In this document: positions 1 through 7,159 of the stretch, one piece after another
Layout of the letters: every line of letters begins with the position of its first letter
How positions within the stretch are numbered: the first letter of the stretch is position 1
Assembly: GCA_030040235.1 (NCBI GenBank)
Contig: JASHUC010000090.1
Location: 1-10,475, forward strand
From: Gammaproteobacteria bacterium
GTDB lineage: Bacteria; Pseudomonadota; Gammaproteobacteria; Steroidobacterales; Steroidobacteraceae
Direction: 5' to 3'
Length of the DNA: 10,475 nucleotides
Translations under genes and position numbers: made by a program
Notes under the pieces: generated by a model
Seen by the model: the letters and a program-made list of their open reading frames with translations, nothing else
What the model was told of the DNA's origin: nothing
Database searches by the model: none

Positions 1-2636
1 TTGAGCGCGTGAGCCTGGGCGCAGAGCGCGGCGAGATCCTGCCGCCCGAGGGCCGCCGCGAGATCGGCGAGCACCTGATCCGCGCACGCGAGATACAAGC
101 TCGCAAGCTCGCGAGCGCTCGATTCGTCGCTGGCGGTGTACTCGAGGAGCGCTTGCCAGTCGACCGGCTCCGAAGCGCGCGCCGGCGGATCCTGCGCCGG
201 CCTCGGGGTCGCGCGATCCGGGGAAGCGGGACGGGCGGCGAGGCTCCAGAGCTGCCGCTCCAGGCAGATCCTCAGCTGCTCGCTATCGATCGGCTTGGCC
301 AGGTACTCGTCCATCCCCGCAGCACGGCAGGTCTCATCGTCGCCTTTCATCGCGTGCGCGGTGAGCGCGATGATCGGGAGGCGGCTCTTGCCCGCCTCCA
401 GGCGCCGGATCTCGCGCGTGGCCTCGTAGCCGTCGATCTCGGGCATCTGACAGTCCATGACGATGAGATCGAAGCGGCCGCTGCGAAAGGCTTCGATTGC
501 CTCACGCCCGTTGTTCACCACCTCGACGAGAGCGCCGCACCGCTCGAGCAGCACGCGCGCGACCTTCTGGTTGACCGTATTGTCCTCGGCGAGCAGCACC
601 CGCGGCCGCTCTGCCCGCCGGGCGAGCCGACCGCCGATGGCGCGGCGGTTGGTAGCGTTGTCGTCCGCGATGAGCACGCGCGGTCCCGGCAGCGGGACCC
701 GCGGCTTCGACTCGGCCGCGCGTGACGATGCGGGCGCGAGCCGGGCGGTGAACCAGAACGTCGAGCCGGCGCCGAGTTCGCTCGTCACGCCCGCATCGCC
801 TCCCATGAGCGTCGCGAGCCGCTTGACGATCGACAGTCCGAGTCCGGTGCCGCCGAACCGCCGGGTCGTCGAGGCATCGACCTGCGAGAACGGTCTGAAG
901 AGCGCATCGAGCCGTTCGGGCGCGATGCCCGGACCGGTATCGCGCACCTCGCAGCGGATCAGCACGCCGTCGGAACCGGACTCGAGCAGCTGCGCCTCGA
1001 GAGCCACCGCGCCGCGCTCGGTGAACTTCACCGCATTGCCGCCGAGATTGGTGAGGATCTGGCGCAGCCGCGCGGGATCGCCCGCCACGACCTCGGGCAC
1101 GCCGGGATCGATGCTCACCGTGAGCTCCAGTCCCTTCGCGTGCGCTTGAATCGCGAGCAAGCGCGCCACGTCCTCGAGCGTGTCGCGCAGGTTCATGTCG
1201 ATGCATTCGAGGTCGAGCTTGCCGGCCTCGATCTTGGAGAAGTCCAGGATGTCGTTGATGACGGTGAGCAGCGCTCGGGCGCTATCGCGGATCGTCTCGG
1301 TGTAATCGAGCTGCACGGCATCGAGCCGCGTGTCGAGCAGCAGCTCGGTCATGCCGATCACGCCGTTCATCGGCGTGCGGATCTCGTGGCTCATGTTGGC
1401 GAGGAACTCGCTCTTGGCGCGATTGGCGGCATCGGCCGCCTCACGCGCCTCGATGAGCGCGCGCTGGTACTCGCGTCGCTCGCTCACATCCTGCAGCGCC
1501 CCGGACATGCGCGTCGGCTTGCCTTGGGAGTCGAACTCGCAGATGCCGCGGGAGCGGAACCAGCGATAGCCGCCATCGCTCTGGCGCACCCGAAATTCGA
1601 TGTCGTAGGGCCCGTGCCCCTCGAGGCATCGCTGGAATGAGGCCTGCTGTGCGCCCACGTCATCCGGGTGGATGAGCGCCTTCATTGCCGCCCGCGTGGG
1701 TACGAGCTCGGGGCCGTAACCGCAGACTTTGAGGAAGTGTGGGGCGAGCCAGTAGCTGTCGCTCGCCACGTCGAACTCCCACGGACCGTCCCTCGTGCCC
1801 CGCAGAATGCGCTCGAGCCTCGCCTCGGCGAGGCGCAGCGCCTCCTCGGCTTCTTTGAGACGGGTGATGTCGAACACCGCACCGACGAATCGCTCCGGCT
1901 TGCCGTCGCGACCGTACTGGAACTGCGCATGCATCTCGAGCCAGCGGCGCGAGCCGTCACGCAGGCGCAGCGCGTACTCGTGGAAGAACGGCCGCCGCTC
2001 GCGCGCGGCGCTGCGGTGCTCCGCGAGCCAGCGCTCCCGGGCGCTGTCGTCGAGCAGATTCAGCCAGTCGCCGGCCGAGACGGGCCGGCCGAGATCGGTG
2101 AGCTCGTTGAGCTCGAGCAGCGTCTGCGACAGATACGCGGGCGCGCCGTCCTCGACCGGCAGGTCGAAGGAGCCGATGCGCCCGGCGCGCTGCGCGAATT
2201 CGAGTGTCTGCGCCGCGCGGTCGCTGGTCAGACGCCGCCGGATGAGGCAGGCGCCGATGGTGAGCCAGATCATCGCGATCGCGAGCGCGTGATCGAAGAG
2301 TGCAGGAGCGAGGGAGACGCCGCGCCCCGAGGCCGCCGACCCGATCGCGCCGGCCGCCGACCAGAGCGCGTCGGCGGCCGAGAGCAGTGTGGCGAGGGCG
2401 AGGATCCGATAAGTGCCGCGCGCGCTCGGTGCCCAGAGGCTCAGGAGCGCGGCAAAGAGGTAGGCCGCATGCACCAACGCATCGTTCGGCAGCAGTCGCT
2501 CGCAGAGGAAGGCGAGACACGCGGCGGTGCCCGACAGCACGAGGTTGTGCCGCCACAACAGCACCGACCAGCGCGGCTGACCGGCCGGCGCCGGCGCATG
2601 GGCTGCCTCAGCGCTCCCCCCCTCGGGTGGCATCAT
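1..2636 (-). CDS. Hybrid sensor histidine kinase (PAS-PAS-HisKA-HATPase-REC-HPt), 3' end outside window
   Basis: Inner-membrane hybrid kinase for a multistep His-Asp-His phosphorelay. About 878 residues are in the window and the stop lies beyond the left edge. The start is a tandem ATG-ATG at 2636; the upstream SD is weak. Residues 25-135 hold about four hydrophobic segments with no recognised sensor fold. A first PAS_3-like domain covers about 140-262 and a second about 275-390. HisKA carries the H-box [12 protein letters not shown] with phospho-acceptor His417. The HATPase domain has N-box Asn534, a DTGPGIAP G1 box and a [10 protein letters not shown]2 box near 596. The first receiver is reduced to [15 protein letters not shown] (653-667). 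It is followed after 11 residues by a complete receiver with E684-D685, phospho-acceptor Asp728 ([14 protein letters not shown]), T759 and K781. An HPt domain starts near 835 and its presumed His876 (AHALK) sits at the window edge. The signal sensed and the output partner are unknown. No response regulator gene is adjacent. The domain assignment is firm. Confidence 0.95.
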   Translation of the reverse strand, partial: MMPPEGGSAEAAHAPAPAGQPRWSVLLWRHNLVLSGTAACLAFLCERLLPNDALVHAAYLFAALLSLWAPSARGTYRILALATLLSAADALWSAAGAIGSAASGRGVSLAPALFDHALAIAMIWLTIGACLIRRRLTSDRAAQTLEFAQRAGRIGSFDLPVEDGAPAYLSQTLLELNELTDLGRPVSAGDWLNLLDDSARERWLAEHRSAARERRPFFHEYALRLRDGSRRWLEMHAQFQYGRDGKPERFVGAVFDITRLKEAEEALRLAEARLERILRGTRDGPWEFDVASDSYWLAPHFLKVCGYGPELVPTRAAMKALIHPDDVGAQQASFQRCLEGHGPYDIEFRVRQSDGGYRWFRSRGICEFDSQGKPTRMSGALQDVSERREYQRALIEAREAADAANRAKSEFLANMSHEIRTPMNGVIGMTELLLDTRLDAVQLDYTETIRDSARALLTVINDILDFSKIEAGKLDLECIDMNLRDTLEDVARLLAIQAHAKGLELTVSIDPGVPEVVAGDPARLRQILTNLGGNAVKFTERGAVALEAQLLESGSDGVLIRCEVRDTGPGIAPERLDALFRPFSQVDASTTRRFGGTGLGLSIVKRLATLMGGDAGVTSELGAGSTFWFTARLAPASSRAAESKPRVPLPGPRVLIADDNATNRRAIGGRLARRAERPRVLLAEDNTVNQKVARVLLERCGALVEVVNNGREAIEAFRSGRFDLIVMDCQMPEIDGYEATREIRRLEAGKSRLPIIALTAHAMKGDDETCRAAGMDEYLAKPIDSEQLRICLERQLWSLAARPASPDRATPRPAQDPPARASEPVDWQALLEYTASDESSARELASLYLACADQVLADLAAALGRQDLAALCAQAHAL

Positions 2637-2747
2637 GTGATGTGCGTCTCGCTCGGAACCCGGCGCGATGCCGGATACCCCGGCTCTGGTTATCGGAATC
2701 GGGGCCAGATTCTGTAGAACGGCCGTCGCGGATTTTGGAGTCGAGAC

Positions 2748-4430
2748 TCAGTTCAAGAGTCCGAAAATGGCGAGCGCGCTGGTGGTGCCGAGGAAGACCT
2801 GTCCGTCGGCAATCGTCGGGGTGATGAACTTGTTTCCCGGCCCGAATTGATCCCGGCCGTTGGCGGCCTGGTTGCTGTTGTAGAGCTCGTTGGCGAGGTT
2901 CGTCGCGTCGTAGGCGGCAAGGACGCCGGGGTCGGTGTTGTCGTGCGCCCAGACGATCGCGTTCGCGGTGCCGTTTGCGGAGATCGCCGGGGAGGTGCCG
3001 GGGTAGGCCGAAAAACTCTCCGGGCTCATCGAGGTCGGCGTGGCCGAGAGCATGCCGTTGGTCAGCGCGAAGGCCAGCAGATGTCCCCCTACGGGACCGT
3101 AGTAAACCGTGCCATTGAAATACGCGGGGCTCGAGTAAACGCCTCCGCTCAGCACGCCGTCGAGCTCCTGCCAGATGTTGTCGCCGGTCGAGCTGTACTT
3201 GCCCATCGAGTCGCGGTTGACGACGTAGAGATTGCCGTCCTTGCCGGCACCCACGATGAGATGTCGAACCGTTCCGGTGGAATCGGTCAAATCCGGCAGC
3301 AGCATCTCGCCGCCGGAACCGAGGTCGGTGTCGTTGGTGGACTCATCGACCTCGTTCGACATCGTGAAGTAGTCGACGACGCTGAGAGCACTTCCCGCCA
3401 GCGAGAGCTTCAGGAACGAATTGCCGTAGTCACCGCCGCTCGGGAATCCGCTGCTGTCGAGCGTCGTCTCGAATCGACCATTGGCCGTCAGCAGATAGAT
3501 GTTGCCGGCGGAATCGGCGCCCGGCCCGTCGCCGCTCATCCAGATCGCGGGACCCTGATTCTCGAATCCGGAGCCGCTCGCGCCCGGCGCCACGTTGAGC
3601 ACGGCGGTCTGTGTCAATGTGCTCTCGCTGTAGGCGATGATCCACCCGCCGTACGGCGCGGCATCGCAGTGCGAGGTCCAGCTGGTATAGATCGTGCCGT
3701 TGACGAGCAGCAGCGCCGCGCGCTCCTCGTAGTCCCCGGGGACGAACGAGGTGCCGCCGTCGACCGCGGCGATCTCCTGCGGGCCGCCGTCGAGTTCCGC
3801 TCCGGTAGTCACATCGAGGGCATGCAGCCGCTGATGGTAATTCATGGCGGCATCCTCGCTCATCGCCACGACGTAAAGGACGCCATGCGCTCCGGCGCCG
3901 GGGTCGATCACGGGTGTTGCGGTGACGCCGATTTCCGGCGCCACCTGGTCGCAGCCGTCCACCTCGCCGGCCGTGCTCTCACCCGTGCCGAGCAGCGACA
4001 CCTGCCAGAGCGTCGTCCCGCTCTGTGCATCGAAGGCATAGACCGAATCGGCCTCCGTGGCGACGTACACGACGTTATGGACGCCGCCCGAGAGCTGCAG
4101 GTGCGACAGATAGAGCGGCTGCGCGTCGACTTTGCCGTCGACCGGCAGAAGATGCCGCAGGCCGAAAGTCGCCGAGTTGACGTTCGTCGGGGTGAGGATC
4201 GACTCGGTTAGATTCTGGCCGGTGCGCGCCACATCGTCCTTGTAGGTGACCACGTTCGTGCCGGCCCCGCTCGCCGAGGCGCTGGAGGACGACGAACTCG
4301 GGCTCGTGGCGCCGCTCGCTCCGCCACCCGAGCCCGAGCACGCAGCCGCTAAGACGAGCACCGGGGTGCAGGCGAACGACAGGATCACCCGAGTTCTTGT
4401 GACGGTCATCGAAGGCCCAGCGGGTCGCAT
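2748..4430 (-). CDS. PQQ-like beta-propeller lipoprotein
   Basis: Predicted 560-residue exported protein of the PQQ-like/quinoprotein-type beta-propeller superfamily. The N-terminus has basic residues, a hydrophobic core and an LAAAC lipobox ending at Cys31. This suggests a signal-peptidase-II lipoprotein, although Ala at -3 is not the best residue. A low-complexity Gly/Ser linker (about 32-57) follows. The propeller starts near VTYKDDVARTGQN and shows repeated blade motifs such as VYVATEADSVYAFDAQSG, LHALDVTTG and NLYVVNRDS. A CDQVAPEIGVTATPVID segment is typical of this family. No haem-binding CXXCH and no vicinal Cys pair of PQQ alcohol dehydrogenases is visible, so dehydrogenase activity is not supported. 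A structural or binding role is more likely. The start could instead be the ATG at 4409 (MTVTRTR); neither has a clear SD. The stop lies 111 bp upstream of the kinase start on the same strand, and cotranscription is possible but unproven. Confidence 0.85.
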   Translation of the reverse strand: MRPAGPSMTVTRTRVILSFACTPVLVLAAACSGSGGGASGATSPSSSSSSASASGAGTNVVTYKDDVARTGQNLTESILTPTNVNSATFGLRHLLPVDGKVDAQPLYLSHLQLSGGVHNVVYVATEADSVYAFDAQSGTTLWQVSLLGTGESTAGEVDGCDQVAPEIGVTATPVIDPGAGAHGVLYVVAMSEDAAMNYHQRLHALDVTTGAELDGGPQEIAAVDGGTSFVPGDYEERAALLLVNGTIYTSWTSHCDAAPYGGWIIAYSESTLTQTAVLNVAPGASGSGFENQGPAIWMSGDGPGADSAGNIYLLTANGRFETTLDSSGFPSGGDYGNSFLKLSLAGSALSVVDYFTMSNEVDESTNDTDLGSGGEMLLPDLTDSTGTVRHLIVGAGKDGNLYVVNRDSMGKYSSTGDNIWQELDGVLSGGVYSSPAYFNGTVYYGPVGGHLLAFALTNGMLSATPTSMSPESFSAYPGTSPAISANGTANAIVWAHDNTDPGVLAAYDATNLANELYNSNQAANGRDQFGPGNKFITPTIADGQVFLGTTSALAIFGLLN

Positions 4431-4518
4431 TCAGAAAGATGCCAAGAATCGCAAAGGTTGGGCGCTCAGTACACCGGTCTCCGAAACGCGACGGCGGCTG
4501 CGGTGTTGCACGCCGGGG

Positions 4519-5100
4519 CTACCGACCCCGCCGCTGCCGCTCCTCGTGTGCGTGCCGTTCGGTCGTGATCCACACCACCACGTCCCAGGCGTTGTGGATG
4601 CCGACGAAGGTGAGCAGCAGCGTCGTTGCGCCCACTGCGTAGAGCGATGCGACCCGGAAGGCATGGACGACCCCGGCGGCCGCCAGCAGACCGAGGTACG
4701 CGGTGAGCGGCAGGACGACGCTCCAGATCCAGTCGGCGAGGAACGGCCGGTAGTCGAGCGCGCTCTGCCTCATCCGGCGGCCGACCTGCGCGCAGTAGAG
4801 CAATCCGGCAGCGCCCGTGAAGGCGAGGCTTGCCCGCAGCGTCACGACGGTGTGTCCCGGCACGCTCATGAGTGCTGCCACCCAGAACGCGGATCCGAAG
4901 TACACGGCGGTCGGCGTGATGAACGTGCGCAGGCCCGAGAGGCGGGCAGCCGGCGAGCTCGCCACGCCCAAGCGGTCGGCGGCAACGGTGATCACGATGA
5001 AGGTGAGTCCGATCAGCGCTCCGGCCGAAGAACCGACGATCACGTAGAAGTTCTGCCAATCGGCGAGCCGGAGGATGTCGCTCTCGCTTGCAGCGAACAC
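4519..5100 (-). CDS. Conserved-type multi-pass membrane protein, function unknown
   Basis: A 193-residue integral membrane protein that I cannot assign to a characterised family. It starts with GTG at 5100; no ATG is available upstream in the open frame and no strong SD is visible. Five likely membrane segments lie at about 16-40 (begins NFYVIVGSSAGALIGL), 57-80, 85-105, 125-150 and 152-176. The loops are short and the C-terminal tail is Arg/Glu-rich (TERHAHEERQRRGR), probably cytoplasmic. The N-terminal WQNFYVIVGSSAGALIGLTF pattern, rich in small residues, looks conserved and may mark the family. The codon usage is like that of its neighbours. It lies 88 bp upstream of the propeller lipoprotein gene on the same strand. 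Hydrophobicity and coding bias support a real gene; the exact start is uncertain. Confidence 0.8.
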   Translation of the reverse strand: MFAASESDILRLADWQNFYVIVGSSAGALIGLTFIVITVAADRLGVASSPAARLSGLRTFITPTAVYFGSAFWVAALMSVPGHTVVTLRASLAFTGAAGLLYCAQVGRRMRQSALDYRPFLADWIWSVVLPLTAYLGLLAAAGVVHAFRVASLYAVGATTLLLTFVGIHNAWDVVVWITTERHAHEERQRRGR

Positions 5101-5306
5101 GGCGGCGACTCTAGCGCCGGTCCCGCGAGGCCGGCAGGAAGGACAGCGGCACCCCCATCCGTGCAGCCATCCGCGCAGCGGCGGTCGCGAGCGCGTGATA
5201 GGCGTCGCAAAATTCCCGCGCCAAAATGCGATCTGGGCAGCACCAGCTCACCGGTGAAAAGCCGATAAGACGGAGTACGGAGCTTGCTGGCGAGCTGGGG
5301 TTCCGC

Positions 5307-5313
5307 GGAGGAG
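5307..5313 (+). promoter_or_regulatory. Strong Shine-Dalgarno site of the JAMM-like gene
   Basis: GGAGGAG is followed by a seven-base spacer and ATG at 5321. This is one of the best SD matches in the window and it fixes the start, so the signal peptide is part of the product. Confidence 0.8.
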
Positions 5314-5320
5314 TCATCGA

Positions 5321-5968
5321 ATGAAGCAGGAGCTTTCTGTCGTCCGTGCGGTGCGGTCTTCCGGCGGCGCCTCGCGGGCATTTGCCGTGGCTCTCGTCAC
5401 GCTGGGCCTGACCTTGGCGCTTGCGCCCGCGGCACGCGCCGACGGCATGTCCCTCGAATCGGCCGCAACCAACGCGCTGCGCTGGGCGTTCTACGCGCCG
5501 AACGGCTATCGCTGGGAGTACGGCGGAATCCTGGTCCTGCATCATGGCGAGATCATGTACAACACGTTTCCCCGGACGCTCAAGAAGGTCGACGCCGTCC
5601 CCATGGACGCCGATCGTCAGCTCAACGCCGGGGACAAGCTCATCGGGCTCTATCACACCCATCCCTGCAAGTCGAAGGAATACTTCTCCGAGTACTACTC
5701 CCCGCAGGATCTGGTCTCGGTGTACTTCTACAAGGTGCCTTCCTTCATCCTCGATGAGTGCACGGGCGAGGTGCACGAGTTCGATCCCGCCGTCGATCAT
5801 GCGCGCGACAGCGGCAAGGTGGTCACCATCGTGCATCGGGACGGCAGCCGGCGGGTAGTCCACCTGCCTTCGGGACGCATCGTCGGCAACATCGGGGACC
5901 GGGGTCCGGACCTGTCCGTCATCGAGGAGCTGGTCGGGCGCACGCTGTATCAGACGCTGTACCGCTAG
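5321..5968 (+). CDS. Exported JAMM/DUF4329-like putative metalloprotease-fold protein
   Basis: A 215-residue protein with a clear Sec signal peptide: basic start, hydrophobic core at 20-35 and an APAARA-D cleavage site near residue 40. The mature part looks like a JAB/JAMM fold of the DUF4329 type. E66 lies in WEYGGIL, the usual position of the JAMM glutamate. H112-T-H114-P forms the metal-binding pair, and S127-P-Q-D130 matches the S-x-x-D end of the motif. The loop between H114 and S127 is about five residues longer than in AMSH-type enzymes. This motif set is known to bind zinc and to cleave isopeptide or peptide bonds in active relatives. Activity here is inferred. C116 and C147 could form a disulfide if the protein is periplasmic. 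The start is fixed by a strong SD (GGAGGAG) seven bases upstream. The gene stands alone on the plus strand and its stop overlaps that of the convergent PLP-enzyme gene. Confidence 0.85.
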   Translation: MKQELSVVRAVRSSGGASRAFAVALVTLGLTLALAPAARADGMSLESAATNALRWAFYAPNGYRWEYGGILVLHHGEIMYNTFPRTLKKVDAVPMDADRQLNAGDKLIGLYHTHPCKSKEYFSEYYSPQDLVSVYFYKVPSFILDECTGEVHEFDPAVDHARDSGKVVTIVHRDGSRRVVHLPSGRIVGNIGDRGPDLSVIEELVGRTLYQTLYR

Positions 5969-7137
5969 GGCGAGGCGCCCGTTGCGGCGAGCGCCCTCTC
6001 GAAATCCTCGATGAGGTCCTCCGTCGCCTCGATTCCGACCGACATGCGGATGAGATTGTCCCCGATTCCGAGCCGCACGCGATCCTCGCGCGTAAGTCCC
6101 GCATGTGAGGTCGTGGCAGGCCGCGTGAGCAGGCTCTCCACGCCGCCGAGGCTCGGAGCGACAGCCGGCAGAGTGATGCGCTCGAGGAATTGCTCGGCGC
6201 GCTCGGTTCCGCCTTCGAGCTCGAAGCTCAGCATTCCGCCGAAGCCCGCGAACAGCTCGCGCGCCCGCCGGTGCTGGGGGTGAGTCTCGAGCCCGGGATG
6301 GTTCACCCGCGCCACGGCCGAGTGGGCCGCGAGAAACCGCGCGATCGCGAGCGCACTGTGGTTCTGGAATCGCACTCGCAGGGCGAGCGTCTTGAGGCCG
6401 CGTTGCAGCAGGAAGGCCGCATGCGGGTCGAGCGAGCCGCCGAGCAGATTCAATTTGCGTGTGATGGCCTCGATCAGGCCGGCGCGCCCGGCGACGGCAC
6501 CCGCCACGATATCGGAGTGGCCGTTCAAATACTTCGTGGCACTGTGGACGGACAGATCGAAGCCGCAGGCGATCGGACGAAAATTGACCGGGCTCGCAAA
6601 GGTGTTGTCGATGATCGAGACGAGTCCATGATCGCGCGCGAAGCGCACGACGGATGCGAGATCTGCCACCTCGAGCAGGGGATTCGTCATCGATTCGACG
6701 TAGATCGCGCGGGTCGTGGGCCGCAGAGCAGCTTTCCACGAGCCGGGGTCCTGCGCGTCGATGAAGTCGTAGGCGAGGCCGAATTTCGCGAATTCCTTCG
6801 TGAGCAGATCGTGGGTCCCCCCGTAGAGGCAGTTTTGCGCGAGCAGGTGACCGCCCGCCTCGAGAAGCGCAAAGAGCGTGGTCGATATCGCCGCCATGCC
6901 GCTCGCGGTGACGAGCGCCGCCTCCGCCCCCTCGAGCGCCGCCAGTTTGCGCCGCAGTGCCTCCTGGGTCGGGGTGTTGTTGAGACGCAGGTACTTCAAA
7001 TCGTGATAGCTCGTCTCGCCCGCGTATTCGAACATCGCGGACTGAAAGATCGGCATCACGACCGCACCTTCGATTCGCGGGCGCGGCTCACCGGCGTGGA
7101 TCAGCTGCGTTTCGATCCGCTCGTAGAGCTTGGGCAT
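5965..7137 (-). CDS. Cys/Met-metabolism PLP-dependent enzyme (cystathionine gamma-synthase/lyase family)
   Basis: A 390-residue cytoplasmic PLP enzyme of the trans-sulfuration family (cystathionine gamma-synthase, beta/gamma-lyase, methionine gamma-lyase), at the usual family length. K202 in SVHSATKYLNGHSD is the PLP lysine and D177 in IIDNTFASP contacts the pyridine nitrogen. Y105 in CLYGGTHD is at the ring-stacking position. ESMTNPLLEV and the C-terminal SLGGVESL...SHAGLTREDR segment are family signatures. The phosphate-binding Y-x-R motif reads YLRLNNTPT, one residue longer than the common YxRxxNPT. The specific reaction cannot be chosen from sequence alone. Start: ATG at 7137 with SD GGAGG five bases upstream; an open frame continues upstream to 7245 but lacks conserved sequence. 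The gene begins 22 bp after the S9 peptidase stop and is probably cotranscribed with it. Its stop overlaps that of the convergent JAMM-like gene. Confidence 0.93.
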   Translation of the reverse strand: MPKLYERIETQLIHAGEPRPRIEGAVVMPIFQSAMFEYAGETSYHDLKYLRLNNTPTQEALRRKLAALEGAEAALVTASGMAAISTTLFALLEAGGHLLAQNCLYGGTHDLLTKEFAKFGLAYDFIDAQDPGSWKAALRPTTRAIYVESMTNPLLEVADLASVVRFARDHGLVSIIDNTFASPVNFRPIACGFDLSVHSATKYLNGHSDIVAGAVAGRAGLIEAITRKLNLLGGSLDPHAAFLLQRGLKTLALRVRFQNHSALAIARFLAAHSAVARVNHPGLETHPQHRRARELFAGFGGMLSFELEGGTERAEQFLERITLPAVAPSLGGVESLLTRPATTSHAGLTREDRVRLGIGDNLIRMSVGIEATEDLIEDFERALAATGASP

Positions 7138-7159
7138 CGTCCCCTCCGCTGCGGGCGCG

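Noticed and set aside
1668..2717. Plus-strand open frame of 349 codons
   Set aside because: It is antisense to the kinase PAS domains; the minus-strand product gives a continuous recognised kinase.
2745..2761. Small inverted repeat GACTC/GAGTC at the end of the propeller gene
   Set aside because: Five base pairs with a seven-base loop overlapping the stop codon and no T-run; too weak to call a terminator.
2847..4211. Plus-strand open frame of 454 codons
   Set aside because: It is antisense to the propeller gene, whose minus-strand product has clear blade motifs. Its length reflects GC-rich DNA with few stops.
4512..4528. CGGGG/CCCCG inverted repeat around the membrane-protein stop
   Set aside because: Only a 5-bp stem in very GC-rich sequence with no T-run; likely chance.
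5111..6739. Long minus-strand open frame of 542 codons
   Set aside because: It is a shadow of the PLP-enzyme gene and lies antisense to the JAMM-like gene. Its product is Arg/Ala-rich and low in recognisable motifs.
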